The notes beneath the pieces were generated by a model, which ran no database searches, was not told where the DNA came from, and saw nothing but the letters and a program-made list of their open reading frames with translations. This document shows positions 9,879 through 19,027 of a stretch of 38,220 nucleotides of DNA, in pieces (within the stretch, counting starts at the first letter, position 1; each line of letters starts with the position of its first letter). The position numbers were made by a program, and so were the translations under genes. Source of the stretch: Alphaproteobacteria bacterium (lineage in GTDB: Bacteria; Pseudomonadota; Alphaproteobacteria; Rhizobiales; Aestuariivirgaceae); assembly GCA_020441605.1 (NCBI GenBank), contig JAGRLX010000042.1, positions 1 through 38,220 of the forward strand, in the 5' to 3' direction.

Positions 9879-10360
9879 GCGAAGGCGCAACTCTGAGGAT
9901 CACTGACATCTGCCTGCTGGTCGCGGACATCGAACGGGCGGTGCAGTTTTATAGCAATGTTCTGGGGTTTCGGCTACGGCGCAGGGCAGAGGGCTTTGCC
10001 GACTTTCACAGCGAAGGCGTGACGCTGGCGGCCTGGGAGCTGGGCCACATGAGCGAGCATTCCGGCGTGGCCAACGTCAAGGCGCCGCCCCGCGCGCACA
10101 AGACCTGCGTCGCCGTGAGGCTCGGAGCACCTGCCGAGATCGACGCCATGTATGACCGGCTGCAGGCCCTGGGCGTGGCCTTTGCCGGACCGCCCGCGGA
10201 CTATCCATGGAATGCGCGCTGCGCCTATTTCACCGATCCTGACGACAATGTCTGGGAGATTTACGCCTGGTATCCGGAAGGACCGAAGCATGACTTCGAT
10301 TCCTCGGACACAGGTGCACAAGAGAAGACCAACAACGCCAGCACGGAGGAAAAGACATGA
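9875..10360 (+). CDS. VOC-superfamily (glyoxalase/dioxygenase-fold) protein
   Basis: A 161-aa protein with the vicinal-oxygen-chelate pattern: an opening ITDICLLVADIERAVQFY and NVLGFRL, and a closing AYFTDPDDNVWEIYAWYPEG, typical of glyoxalase I/dioxygenase-like beta-alpha-beta modules. The final Glu in DNVWEIY is the usual metal ligand. The start overlaps the regulator's stop (ATGA), and its own stop overlaps the transporter start (ATGA), so it is coupled on both sides. A lyase, isomerase, dioxygenase or resistance role is all possible. Its place before a transport operon suggests it acts on the imported compound. The exact substrate cannot be read from the sequence. Confidence 0.85.
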   Translation: MSEGATLRITDICLLVADIERAVQFYSNVLGFRLRRRAEGFADFHSEGVTLAAWELGHMSEHSGVANVKAPPRAHKTCVAVRLGAPAEIDAMYDRLQALGVAFAGPPADYPWNARCAYFTDPDDNVWEIYAWYPEGPKHDFDSSDTGAQEKTNNASTEEKT

Positions 10361-11388
10361 CGAACTCGCAGATATCCCGACGCAGGTTTCTGGCCGGCGG
10401 CGCCGTCATCGCCGGAGCGATGGGAGGCGGCCTGCAACTTGTGCTGCCAGACTCGGCGCGCGCCGAAAACGCCAAGGTCGTGATCAAGCTCGACTGGCTG
10501 ATGTCCAACGGGCAGATCGGCGACGCGATGGCCGCCCAGCAGGGCTTCTTCACCGACGCGGGTCTTGATGTCGAATTCAATCCGGGTGGCCCCAACTCGG
10601 CCACGGTGCCGCCGGTGGTCTCTGGCGACGCCACTCTCGGCCAGTTCTCCGAGTCGACGCAGCTCGTGGCGGCGCGCGCGTCCGGCGTGCCGGTCAAAAT
10701 CCTGGCCTGCGGTTTCCGCACCGGCCCCTATGCGCTGGCCTCCCTGCCCAAGGCGCCAGTACGCTCGGCGGCCGATATGATCGGCAAGAAGATCGGCATC
10801 CAGCCGACGGCCCGCGTGGTCATCGATGCCATCATTGCCAAGAACAACCTCGATCCCTCGCAGATCACCATCGTCAACGTGGGCTTCGACAAGGCGCCTC
10901 TCGAACGCGGCGAAGTCGATGCCATCGGTGGCTGGGTGACCAACACCCAGGCGCTCTCGGTGCTGGGACCCGACCGCATCGACCTGCTGGTGAGCGACAT
11001 GGGCTTGCCCTCCTATGCCAATGTCTATTTCGCCACCGATGCCGCCATCGACAGCAATGCCGAGGTCCTGGCGAAGTTCATCGGCGCCGTATCGAAGGGG
11101 TGGGAGTGGACCAAGGCCAACCCGGAAGAGGCCGTGAAGAAGACGGTTGCCGCCTATCCGGACATGAGCCTCGAATGGGAGCTCAAGACCATCGACCTCA
11201 TCCTCAAGCTTAGCTTCAATGCCGACACCGCAAGGGACGGCTGGGGCACCTTCGATCCGGCCAAGATCGAGGAACAGATCGCCATGTTCGACGCGCTCAA
11301 GCAATATGAACAGGGTCGGCCGAAGCTTGAGGATGTGTACACACTCAAAGTCCTCGATTTGACCAAGGACGTCCGTCCGAAGATCTGA
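10357..11388 (+). CDS. ABC transporter substrate-binding protein, NMT1/SsuA (NitT/TauT) type
   Basis: A 343-aa exported binding protein with a twin-arginine-type leader (SRRRFLAGGAVIAGA ending DSARA). The mature part has the NMT1/SsuA pattern: VVIKLDWLMSNGQIGDAMAA, QQGFFTDAGLDVEFNPGGP, GDATLGQFSESTQL, then VNVGFDKAPLERGEVDAIGG. It should capture a small substrate in the periplasm and deliver it to the ATPase and permease encoded just downstream. Relatives carry sulfonates, nitrate, thiamine precursors, pyrimidine-like or aromatic acids, so the ligand is open. The start overlaps the glyoxalase stop as ATGA, with GGAGG upstream. Confidence 0.9.
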   Translation: MTNSQISRRRFLAGGAVIAGAMGGGLQLVLPDSARAENAKVVIKLDWLMSNGQIGDAMAAQQGFFTDAGLDVEFNPGGPNSATVPPVVSGDATLGQFSESTQLVAARASGVPVKILACGFRTGPYALASLPKAPVRSAADMIGKKIGIQPTARVVIDAIIAKNNLDPSQITIVNVGFDKAPLERGEVDAIGGWVTNTQALSVLGPDRIDLLVSDMGLPSYANVYFATDAAIDSNAEVLAKFIGAVSKGWEWTKANPEEAVKKTVAAYPDMSLEWELKTIDLILKLSFNADTARDGWGTFDPAKIEEQIAMFDALKQYEQGRPKLEDVYTLKVLDLTKDVRPKI

Positions 11389-11395
11389 CCTGCCG

Positions 11396-12175
11396 ATGCG
11401 TGAGGACCGATATGCCATCCGGGCGAAGGGCCTTGATGTGGGATACCGCGACCTGTCCGGAAAGGCCGCAGTGATCCTCAAGGACTTCGACCTCGATGTC
11501 GAGGAAGGCGAATTCCTCACCATCATCGGACCGTCCGGCTGCGGCAAATCGACGTTCCTGAGGGCGGTGGCAGATCTGCTGACGCCGCTCTCGGGGTCCC
11601 TGGAGGTCCTCGGAGGCCAGGCTCACGAGGCCCGGCGCAGGCGCGAGGTCTCCTTCGTCTTTCAGGATGCCACCCTCCTGCCGTGGCGGACCGTGGCGAA
11701 GAACATCAGCCTCCCCAACGACGTCGGCCAGCAGGGCGCCCGCACCGGCCTGCCGTCTGTGGCGGAGTTGCTTGACCTCATGGGCCTGCCGGGCTTCGAA
11801 GGCCGCTATCCCTCGCAGCTCTCCGGCGGGCAGCGCCAGCGCGTGGCGATAGCCCGCGCCCTCATCTCACAGCCGAGAATCCTGCTGATGGACGAGCCCT
11901 TCGGCGCCCTTGACGAAATCACCCGCGACCGACTCAACGATGAATTGCTGAAGCTGTGGCGACGCACAGGTGCCACCATCCTGTTTGTCACCCACTCCAT
12001 CATGGAGGCTGCCTATCTCGGCCAGCGCGTGATGGTACTGGCCGCCAATCCCGGGCGCATCCAGGCAGTCCACGACCTGCGGCCGCTGAAGGACCAGGAT
12101 GGAGTGCCTTCGCGCGAGGATCCCCGCATGGTCGCCGCGATGGCAGAACTTCGCCGGGATCTGGCGCGATGCTGA
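11396..12175 (+). CDS. ABC transporter ATP-binding protein, NitT/TauT type
   Basis: A 259-aa ATPase with Walker A GPSGCGKST (near residue 44), Q-loop FVFQDATLLPWRTV, signature LSGGQRQRVAIARAL, Walker B ILLMDEPFGALDE and switch histidine in VTHSI. The DATLLPWRTV segment after the Q-loop is typical of SsuB/TauB-like subunits. It begins 7 nt after the binding-protein stop. It would pair as a homodimer with the permease encoded next. Confidence 0.93.
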   Translation: MREDRYAIRAKGLDVGYRDLSGKAAVILKDFDLDVEEGEFLTIIGPSGCGKSTFLRAVADLLTPLSGSLEVLGGQAHEARRRREVSFVFQDATLLPWRTVAKNISLPNDVGQQGARTGLPSVAELLDLMGLPGFEGRYPSQLSGGQRQRVAIARALISQPRILLMDEPFGALDEITRDRLNDELLKLWRRTGATILFVTHSIMEAAYLGQRVMVLAANPGRIQAVHDLRPLKDQDGVPSREDPRMVAAMAELRRDLARC

Positions 12176-12182
12176 GTGCACC

Positions 12183-12944
12183 ATGAGAGAACCCGTGCCA
12201 CATCCGTGGAGCACCGTTCTGCCCATCGCCGGCGCACTGTCGGTGATCCTAACCTGGCAGTTCGTGCTGCCGCTGACGGGTGTTCCGTCCTACATCGTTC
12301 CGACACCGGTCGAGATCGCACGCATCTTCGCCAGGGAAAGCGCACTGCTGTGGTCGAACTTGTGGCCGACGGTCTATGAAGCGCTGATGGGCTTTCTGCT
12401 GGGCAACAGCGTCGCCGTGTTGCTGGCTGTGATCTTCGTATACAACCGCTACATCCAGGCGGCCTATTTCCCGGTCATTCTGTTTCTCAATACCATCCCT
12501 ATCCTGGCGCTGGCGCCCATCATCATCCTCATCTTCGGCCTCGGCGTGCTTCCCAAGATCATCATTGCGGCGGTCATTTGCTTCTTTCCGACGCTGGTGA
12601 ACATGATCCGCGGCCTCGAATCGATCACGCAGAGCGAAATCGAGTTGTTCCGCGTCCTGTCGGCGTCGAAGCTGGAAACGCTATGGAAGCTGCGCCTGCC
12701 GCGCGCCATGCCCTTCCTGTTCGCTTCCTTGCGGATTTCATCGGCAACGGCAGTCATCGGTGCCGTGGTCGGCGAATGGATCGGTTCTGACAAGGGATTG
12801 GGTGCCATGATCATCCAGGCCACCTTCAACTACCAGTCGGGCCGGCTCTATGCCGCCATCACGCTGTGCTCGTGCCTCGCGATTGCTCTCTTCGTGCTTG
12901 TCGTGGCGATCGAGAAGGTGGTGTTGCGCTACGAGCATCGCTAA
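12183..12944 (+). CDS. ABC transporter permease, NitT/TauT type
   Basis: A 253-aa inner-membrane permease with about six hydrophobic segments. It carries the coupling-helix/EAA region typical of SsuC/TauC permeases (ELFRVLSASKLETLWKLRLP) and the closing VVGEWIGSDKGLGAMI. I chose the ATG at 12183, 7 nt after the ATPase stop; an earlier in-frame ATG at 12099 lies inside the ATPase gene. It is the last gene of the 9111-12944 operon. No terminator hairpin with a T-run is visible after it. Confidence 0.92.
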   Translation: MREPVPHPWSTVLPIAGALSVILTWQFVLPLTGVPSYIVPTPVEIARIFARESALLWSNLWPTVYEALMGFLLGNSVAVLLAVIFVYNRYIQAAYFPVILFLNTIPILALAPIIILIFGLGVLPKIIIAAVICFFPTLVNMIRGLESITQSEIELFRVLSASKLETLWKLRLPRAMPFLFASLRISSATAVIGAVVGEWIGSDKGLGAMIIQATFNYQSGRLYAAITLCSCLAIALFVLVVAIEKVVLRYEHR

Positions 12945-13468
12945 TGGACGCCGCGGCACGTTGTGGGTTCGCATGGCTTCCATAAGGTGAATCGGGATCC
13001 ACAGCACGCGAGCCGACGCGACAAGGATTGCCGGTCCATGACACGGGAGGCCATCCCCTGTACGATCTCGCAAATCGCTGTCCGCAGGCAGCGCCTCGGC
13101 AATGTCTTCGCCCTGCTGGGCAAGGACCGGGTCCAGCGCGTCTGGCGCCGTGAGGGACTGTAGGTCCCACAGAAACGACCAAAAGGAACTCGGCTATGGT
13201 TCAATGGCGCGGGTCGGTGGCCACGGATCCATTCTCAACCATGGGCCGGATATTGCGGAGAAAGCTCGATGCCTGAACCATTTCAGGCGTCACGCGTAAG
13301 CGTCTGAGTGGTACTTGCCTCCCGCAGGTCTTTGGAAGCCTCCCTTGGCTCTTGATCGGGTGGGTCCATCTGGGCCACATTTGTGACGCGGGGCACAGTG
13401 TGCCTGAAGGATCCGAATGATGTTAGTATGGAAAGTCTGAGACTGTTCCGGCCAATGGATCGCGGTCT
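12945..13468. other. Intergenic stretch with no convincing gene
   Basis: This holds 524 bases between the convergent ends of the transporter operon and the MDR oxidoreductase. A plus-strand frame at 12963-13163 (66 codons, ending VFALLGKDRVQRVWRREGL) has protein-like text but no ribosome site or known family, and may be a remnant. A small inverted repeat GCCTGAA-CCAT-TTCAGGC lies at 13271-13288 without a following T-run. I see nothing else. Confidence 0.4.
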
Positions 13469-14572
13469 TCAAGGAATGAGCACGAAGTTTCCGATGTGAC
13501 GCTTGCGCATGAACTCGCGTTGCGCATCAGCAATTCTCTCGAGGGGGAAGGTGCCAGCCAGCAGGGGTCTTATCTTGCCTCTTTCGATATATGAAACCAG
13601 ATTGCGGAAAACCGGCTCATCCCAGGCAGTGCAGCCAATGAACGTCAGGTCCTTGAGATAGAAGTCGCGCATGTCGAAACTGACGATCGGCCCGCCGATG
13701 GCACCCGACGAGACGTAACGCCCGCCGCGCCGCAGTAACTTCGGCATTTCGTTGAACTGAGGACCAGCAACATTGTCGACGACCAGGTCGACGCTACTCT
13801 CACCAAGAGTGACGAGCAGATCGTCGTTGCGATCCAGCACGATATCGCAGCCGAGTTGTCTCACGGCGTCGAGCTTTTCGCGGCTGGTCACGGCGACGAC
13901 GTGGGCGCCGCGACAGCAAGCAAGTTGGACTGCAGCCGAACCAACGCCCCCCGAGGCGCCGGTGATGAGCACCCGCTCGCCGGCACTGCAAGATGCCCGA
14001 TGCAACATGTTTTCCGCCGTTCCATAGGCGCAAGGGATGGTTGCGAGTTCGGCATCGCTCCAACTGCAATCGACGGGAAACACTTCTGACGCCGGAACCT
14101 TTACGAATTCCGCGAATGCCCCGTCGAAGTCTGAAGCCATCCAGACGTTTTCAAGGCTCTGGTACCCCTGCAGACGCATGCAGGCCCGCACCAGAACTCG
14201 CTTGCCAATAAGAGGCGGGCCGGCCTCGTCATGCGCTTCGACGACACGGCCGCAGCAGTCGGTGCCCTGAATGAAGGGAAAAGGTGTTGGCTTGTCCCAG
14301 CCCCCATCGGCCCTGGCCCGCGCCTCGGTTTCTGCTTCAGCAGCGGCCACATCGGTACCGGCGGTGACACTGCCGGAATACCAGCCAAGCCTGGTGTTGA
14401 TCTCGGTGTTGTTGATGCCCGCGGCCAAAACCTTGATCAGCACTTCGCCCGCGCTGGGCACGGGGACTGGCACGTCCCGATAGACGAGCTTGTCGTAGCC
14501 GCCGTTGCCGGTTGTGACAACGGCCTTCATTGTCGACTTGCAGCCCTTGATGTCAAACCTGTCGCTGGTCAT
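13469..14572 (-). CDS. MDR-superfamily alcohol dehydrogenase / quinone-oxidoreductase-like protein
   Basis: A 367-aa medium-chain dehydrogenase. The N-terminal GroES-like part (MKAVVTTGNGGYDKLVYRD, LAAGINNTEINTRLGWY, QGTDCCGRVV) precedes a Rossmann half with ITGASGGVGSAAVQLA, the AxxGGVGxxA pattern of zinc-free quinone-oxidoreductase-like members. The catalytic and structural cysteine sets of true zinc alcohol dehydrogenases are not evident. Most relatives begin at MKAVV, which here is the ATG at 14530. The frame extends to an ATG at 14572, 12 nt after the upstream methyltransferase stop, and neither has a clear ribosome site. It forms an operon with the MttB-family gene and may process a product of it. 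Substrate unknown. Confidence 0.85.
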   Translation of the reverse strand: MTSDRFDIKGCKSTMKAVVTTGNGGYDKLVYRDVPVPVPSAGEVLIKVLAAGINNTEINTRLGWYSGSVTAGTDVAAAEAETEARARADGGWDKPTPFPFIQGTDCCGRVVEAHDEAGPPLIGKRVLVRACMRLQGYQSLENVWMASDFDGAFAEFVKVPASEVFPVDCSWSDAELATIPCAYGTAENMLHRASCSAGERVLITGASGGVGSAAVQLACCRGAHVVAVTSREKLDAVRQLGCDIVLDRNDDLLVTLGESSVDLVVDNVAGPQFNEMPKLLRRGGRYVSSGAIGGPIVSFDMRDFYLKDLTFIGCTAWDEPVFRNLVSYIERGKIRPLLAGTFPLERIADAQREFMRKRHIGNFVLIP

Positions 14573-14584
14573 GAAGAAGCCCGT

Positions 14585-16138
14585 TCAGGGGTCAACTGGT
14601 TGCATGTGTCGAAGAGCGAGGCGCACGGGATGCCGCGCCCGGATCTGCTCATCGATATGGCGCGGCACATGCGCGGGGAAGTGGGTTCTGAGGATTTCGT
14701 CTACCTTCTTGCTCGCACGGTCCAGAAGGGCAGGGCGGCCCTTCTCCTGCCACTCCTTGGGCGAGCTTCTGTCGCCAAGGACCGGATAAAGATATTCTTT
14801 CTGCATGCGTGCCAGCGTCTGCGTGCTTCCGAGGAAATGATTGGGGCCACCGAGGCACGTCTCGTGGATCGCCGCCACGGAGAGCGAATCCTCGCTCACC
14901 TCAATCCCGCGCACTGTGCGCTGGGTCGCGCCGATGATATCATTGTCGATGACCAGCTGCTCTAGGCTAAAGCCGAGAAGGCTCGCAACCATTCCTGCGG
15001 ACTCATAGAGGAGATTTGCCCCGGCATTGGCAACAAGCGCGTGATTGTAGGCCTTCTCATAACCGGACTGAATATCGGGTAACTTGGAGTCTGTCATTCC
15101 AGACGGGACGCCTGAGGTCAGGTCGTAGAAACGGACGATCTGGGCTGCCGCGGCGGACAGGAGAGCCTGTTCCGGGCTACCGCCCGACATGGCGCCGGTT
15201 CGGAGATCCGAGACGAAGCAGAACGGACCCATGATGGCGGCTGCGCCCTTCTGGACCGCATTCACATAGACCAACCCCGCGAGGCACTCGGCGATTTCCT
15301 GCACGAGCGAGCCAGCGATGGCAGCAGGTGACGTGGCCCCCGCCTGGCCGGCAGAAACGAGGAACACCGGCATGCCGGCCCGCACCGCCACCTCGAGGCA
15401 GCGGCAGGCTTCAGGTGCGAAGCGCAGCGGCGGTACCACGAAGCAGTTCGACTGACTGACGAAGGGTCGGGCCCGCCACTTTTGCTCGGAACCTGCTATC
15501 AGGTGCAGCATCTCGATCGATGCAGCCATGAACTCCGGCTCGCCCCAACTCGTGCCCACATGCTTCGATGTGCCCATGACGGCGGCGTAGCAGGTGTTGA
15601 AGTCCATCTCGAAGGGAAGCGTGATGTCGCGGCAGACAACCGAGCGCTGGAAAAAGTGGACATGCTCCAAGGCGTCAACCGTGCGGGCGATGTTATAGAG
15701 GTCCCTGACCGTCGACTCGCGATACTGACTGGTTGCCGCATCCACCATATTGACGGCAGCCCCTGCGGTGCCGAAATGCACTCTCCGTCCCCAAGGCTCC
15801 AGGTCGTGGCGCGGATCCTGGCCGCAAAGAACAAAATGCCTGCCGGCCTTGGCGATGGTATCTTCAACGAGTGCCCGCGGGAATGTGATGCGACCGTTTT
15901 CTTGAAGAATGGCGCCAGCCGCCGTCAGCAGTCCAACTCCGCTCGGCGGCGCATCGGACAGCCCCGTCTGTTCCAGGACATCCAAGGCGGCATTGTGAAT
16001 GCGCAGGACATCGGCTTCATGCAGTGGCAGGTATCGTCCGCCGTCCATTCCCGGACAGACCGGCCGCATCTCTGGCGGAAGTCCCGCCGCTCTTGCGGCG
16101 GTGCGCGCTTCGCGCCCCAGTCGGCGTACGGTAGACAT
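14585..16138 (-). CDS. MttB-family (trimethylamine methyltransferase-like) protein, non-pyrrolysine
   Basis: A 517-aa protein of the MttB superfamily: YLPLHEADVLRIHNAALDVL near the start, then PGMDGGRYLP, FGTAGAAVNMVD, CVVPPLRFAPEA-like text and GGPNHFLGS. Archaeal MttB needs pyrrolysine from an in-frame UAG. This gene has no internal UAG, so it belongs to the non-pyrrolysine branch, whose characterised members demethylate quaternary amines such as glycine betaine or proline betaine onto a corrinoid protein. No corrinoid protein gene is visible nearby. AGGAG lies 9 nt before the ATG. The downstream MDR gene follows closely. Substrate is inference only. Confidence 0.9.
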   Translation of the reverse strand: MSTVRRLGREARTAARAAGLPPEMRPVCPGMDGGRYLPLHEADVLRIHNAALDVLEQTGLSDAPPSGVGLLTAAGAILQENGRITFPRALVEDTIAKAGRHFVLCGQDPRHDLEPWGRRVHFGTAGAAVNMVDAATSQYRESTVRDLYNIARTVDALEHVHFFQRSVVCRDITLPFEMDFNTCYAAVMGTSKHVGTSWGEPEFMAASIEMLHLIAGSEQKWRARPFVSQSNCFVVPPLRFAPEACRCLEVAVRAGMPVFLVSAGQAGATSPAAIAGSLVQEIAECLAGLVYVNAVQKGAAAIMGPFCFVSDLRTGAMSGGSPEQALLSAAAAQIVRFYDLTSGVPSGMTDSKLPDIQSGYEKAYNHALVANAGANLLYESAGMVASLLGFSLEQLVIDNDIIGATQRTVRGIEVSEDSLSVAAIHETCLGGPNHFLGSTQTLARMQKEYLYPVLGDRSSPKEWQEKGRPALLDRASKKVDEILRTHFPAHVPRHIDEQIRARHPVRLALRHMQPVDP

Positions 16139-16433
16139 TCCCGGAGCTCCTGCCAGTCCTGATTTTGTATTGAATAGCGCGATCGAGAGAGTTTCGTAAG
16201 GTCCTGCCTCGGTTCGGGCAACCGAATGTGCCTTCCCATTCCCGGGCCTTTTCAGGTCTGCGCGCAGGATTCGAACTGCCCCGAAATCTGACGCGAGTAG
16301 AGTACATGGCCAGAGAGTAGAGAGTATTGGATTTCAGAGCTACCCGCTCCGCCATCAACCAAATGGAACGGGAATCCAACTGGAAGAGACTGTTGGCTTG
16401 GCCCCCAACCATCTGTCTAGCGTCGGTGCAGCC
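16139..16433. other. Intergenic stretch with a tRNA-like scrap
   Basis: About 295 bases lie between the LysR gene and the MttB-family gene, both on the minus strand, so the MttB promoter should be here. The minus strand contains a T-loop-like GCAGTTCGAATCCTGC (complement of 16263-16278) and a D-arm-like GGGTAGCTC near 16340. The arms do not pair as a tRNA. A short imperfect duplication (GAGTAGAG at 16295 and GAGTAGAG at 16315) is also present. Confidence 0.5.
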
Positions 16434-17318
16434 TTAGCCTGTCAGCACGGGCCTCAATTCGTCGATCTGGGTCGCCACGAAAGCGAAGAAGGCATCCACG
16501 CGGCGCAAGTTCCGGCTGTCGGGGTGGCAAAGCAATCGCCAGGCACGGCTCAATTCGACAACCGGTGGAAGGACCTGCACCAGGTCCGGATCGCCGTCGC
16601 CGAGCGGCGTCGGCAGAGCGGTTATCCCGACACCCGACATCACGGCGGAGACGAGTCCCAGGACGCTGTTGGCTCGCGCCACGACCCGAGCGTGGGGCGC
16701 AACGTCATGCAACCACAAGGACAGGCGATGGCCCGAAAGACTTTGGTCAAAGGCAACCAGTGCGTGCTGGTCAATTTCTGCGACCGAGGTTGGCGCCCCT
16801 TTTCGTTGCAAGTAGTCGCGGCTGGCATAGATGGCCCAGAGAGAGTCCGCGACTTTGCGCCCAATCAGGTTGCCATCGGTATCTCCCGATCGGAGCGCCA
16901 CATCCGCTTCCCCCCGGCCGAGATCGATGTACCGATCGGCCAGGACGAAAACGACACTCAGCCCCGGATTGCTGGCCTGGAACCGGTCGAGAAAACCCGA
17001 TCGAGTGAGACGGTCGGCAATGGATTCAGGGCAGGTCAGCCTTAGGACATTCTCATGGGCGGCCTCTGCAGCGACGCGCTCGAACGACTCGATTGCAGTC
17101 GCGACGCCTTCGGCGGCATCAAGCACGGCCTCCCCGGCGGGGGTCAGGCGGTACCCACTCGGCAATCGCTCGACGAGACGGAGCTTCAACCGCCCCTCCA
17201 GGTCCATCAGTCGACGCAGTACCGTCGACTGGTTGACCCTCAGCGTCCGCGCAGCTGCCAGAGTGCTGCCACTCCGGGCAACGACAACAAAATGCTTTAG
17301 GTCGTTCCAATTGAACAT
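16434..17318 (-). CDS. LysR-family transcriptional regulator
   Basis: A 294-aa regulator. Residues 1-60 form the LysR winged helix (FNWNDLKHFVVVARSGSTLA, ARTLRVNQSTVLRRLMDLE, RLPSGYRLTPAGEAVL). The rest is a type 2 periplasmic-binding-like effector domain (LRLTCPESIADRL, RGEADVALRSG, VMSGVGITALPT). It is divergent from the exported cupin gene at 17560 and upstream of the MttB/MDR pair, so it may control either. The 241 bases between it and the cupin gene are AT-richer than their surroundings and would hold its operator, but I see no clear repeat to name. Confidence 0.92.
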   Translation of the reverse strand: MFNWNDLKHFVVVARSGSTLAAARTLRVNQSTVLRRLMDLEGRLKLRLVERLPSGYRLTPAGEAVLDAAEGVATAIESFERVAAEAAHENVLRLTCPESIADRLTRSGFLDRFQASNPGLSVVFVLADRYIDLGRGEADVALRSGDTDGNLIGRKVADSLWAIYASRDYLQRKGAPTSVAEIDQHALVAFDQSLSGHRLSLWLHDVAPHARVVARANSVLGLVSAVMSGVGITALPTPLGDGDPDLVQVLPPVVELSRAWRLLCHPDSRNLRRVDAFFAFVATQIDELRPVLTG

Positions 17319-17559
17319 TTCGGCCGCTGTCCGGAATGCTGTCCCGTTATGAAAGCCTGCAACTTCGCGGCCCGCTTATGCAAGAATGCCGACTGCCCGG
17401 AACGAGCAATAACGGTCAATCTTTTTTCTTAGGATTGGGCTAGGTGCACAATAGCTCCTCACCATATCCAAATCAAAGTTAAACGGTTTAGCCGTAGGCG
17501 GTAAGTCGCGCAATGTGAGCGGCCCAGACTGCGGGTACCATCATGCGGAGTATTGGACT

Positions 17560-17928
17560 ATGCAGTTTCTACTGAATTCGATGCGGGCGAGCCTCGCGAT
17601 CACCTTTGCCGTTTTGACAGCCACCACAGGTCTTGCGCAGGATGCCGCGGTGAGCGATCCGGACCTCTACAAGGTAGTGTTCGAGAATGATAGGGTGCGG
17701 GTGCTGGAATATCGCGACCGGCCGGGCGACAAGACCAACATGCATGCTCATCCGGCCTTCCTGGTATACGCGCTAACAGCCTTCGAGCGGCGCCTGACCC
17801 TGCCGGATGGCAAGGTGCTGAACCGCTCTTTCGCGCCCGGCCAGGTCCTTTTCTCCGAAGCGCAGGCGCACATGGGCGAGAACGTCGGAACCACGGACAC
17901 GCACATTATCATGGTGGAACTCAAGTAG
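17560..17928 (+). CDS. Exported cupin-like small protein
   Basis: A 122-aa protein with a Sec signal (MRASLAITFAVLTATTGLAQ) and a single cupin barrel: VLEYRDRPGDKTNMHAHPAF, LVYALTAFERRLTLPDGKVL, and AHMGENVGTTDTHIIMVELK. The HAH pair and later His could hold a metal. I start at the ATG at 17560, which has GGAG 9 nt upstream; the ATG at 17581 would also keep the signal. Such periplasmic cupins are common and usually uncharacterised. It is divergent from the LysR gene and may be its target. Confidence 0.8.
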   Translation: MQFLLNSMRASLAITFAVLTATTGLAQDAAVSDPDLYKVVFENDRVRVLEYRDRPGDKTNMHAHPAFLVYALTAFERRLTLPDGKVLNRSFAPGQVLFSEAQAHMGENVGTTDTHIIMVELK

Positions 17929-18014
17929 CGCAACGAAGCAGCGCACATTTGCCGTGTCCCGGTAGGTTAGACGGAGGCGGAGCAGGTTCGACCTCAGATC
18001 TAACTGCTTCGCCA

Positions 18015-18691
18015 CTAACGCCCAATATAGCCATCATGTCCTGTATCACGTCTTGAGCCCCGCAAGAGGCCCGTCCGGATGGCCTCAACCTCCGACGTGC
18101 CTATCTCCATGCCCAATACCTCGCGCCGGCCGTCGTTGTTGACGCCGGTGGCGATGATGACGGCAACCGAGATGACACGCCCGCCGCGGCGGACCTTCAG
18201 ATAGGTGGCATCGATCCACAGATAGGGCCAGTCGCCTTCGATGGGCCGGTCGAGGAAGGCATTGACCTTGCCGTCGATCTCCTCGCAGAGCCTCGACACC
18301 GGGCTCTTGGAGATGCCGCTCATCCCCATGGCCTTGACCAAATCGTCGACCGACCGGGTCGAGATGCCCTGGACGTAGGCCTCTTGAATGACGGCCGTGA
18401 GCGCCTTCTCGGCCATCCGCCGAGGTTCGAGGAAGCCCGGGAAGAAGGACCCTTCCTCAGCTTCGGGATGCGCAGTTCCACCGTCCCGGCACGGGTCTCC
18501 CAGTCCCTCTCACGGTAGCCGTTGCGCTGGGCCAGCCGCAGCGGGCTCTTCTCGCCGTGGGCAGCGCCCGTGAGGGCGCCCACCGCCAGCTCCATCAGCC
18601 GTTCGGCAGCAAAGCCGATCATCTCCCGCAGCAGATCGGCATCAGGTGTCTTTTCCAGAAGGCTGCGCAGGTTCATCATGTCGTCGGTCAT
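18015..18691 (-). pseudogene. IS256-family transposase remnant, frameshifted and truncated
   Basis: The N-terminal part ([50 protein letters not shown]) runs in one frame from the ATG at 18691. A one-base loss near 18448-18452 then shifts it, and the family sequence resumes in the next frame as [36 protein letters not shown], then [18 protein letters not shown]. The YLWIDATY stretch carries the first catalytic Asp of the DDE set. Similarity ends near 18060 after [10 protein letters not shown], so more than half of a normal ~400-aa transposase is missing, including the other catalytic residues. It cannot be active. Confidence 0.88.
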
Positions 18692-19027
18692 CGGTGGTTC
18701 TCTGGTCCAAGGTTTGCGTTCAGCAACCAGACCCTATCCGGAAACTCCGGTGACCACCCAAAGCCGTTCGCTCGCTACAGCGCCCCCCCTGACGACGTGC
18801 TTCGCGAACGGCTTCACCTCCAGAACCTACATAACGCCCGGGGACACGATCTCCCCATTTGCCTTTGCTATGGAGCGATCCATGCCTAACGAGTGCTGTT
18901 CGCCCCAATTGAGAATTGGCTCGGCGTTCAGCCTATGCACCTCGACATCGTCGAAGATCGGCCCAGTGGCCACGACGACTGAAAAGCGCGACCAACTAAG
19001 GGCAGCAGGAGAGCAAGCAGAGGCGCT
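18692..19027. other. Intergenic stretch, likely the outer end of the IS256 remnant
   Basis: The bases upstream of the transposase start should include one IS end, somewhere in about 18700-18780. With the opposite end lost, the terminal repeat cannot be defined. Open frames here (for example 18720-18908 minus) have no recognisable content. TCCGGAAACTCCGG at 18736-18749 is a short palindrome-like string. I see no gene. Confidence 0.4.

Noticed and set aside
10261..11547. A 428-codon open frame on the minus strand
   Set aside because: It is a shadow of the substrate-binding protein gene, which has a signal peptide, a ribosome site and clear family motifs on the plus strand.
12963..13163. A 66-codon plus-strand frame in the 12945-13468 gap
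   Set aside because: The text is protein-like but there is no ribosome site, family or conserved context. It is left as a note in the intergenic entry.
13271..13288. Inverted repeat GCCTGAA-CCAT-TTCAGGC as a terminator
   Set aside because: Only 7 bp of stem, no T-run on either side, and about 330 bp from the nearest upstream gene end.
16262..16356. tRNA-like sequence on the minus strand (TTCGAATCC loop and GGGTAGCTC)
   Set aside because: The T-stem lacks a base needed for five pairs, the acceptor arms do not pair, and the spacing is wrong. At most it is a degraded tRNA fragment.
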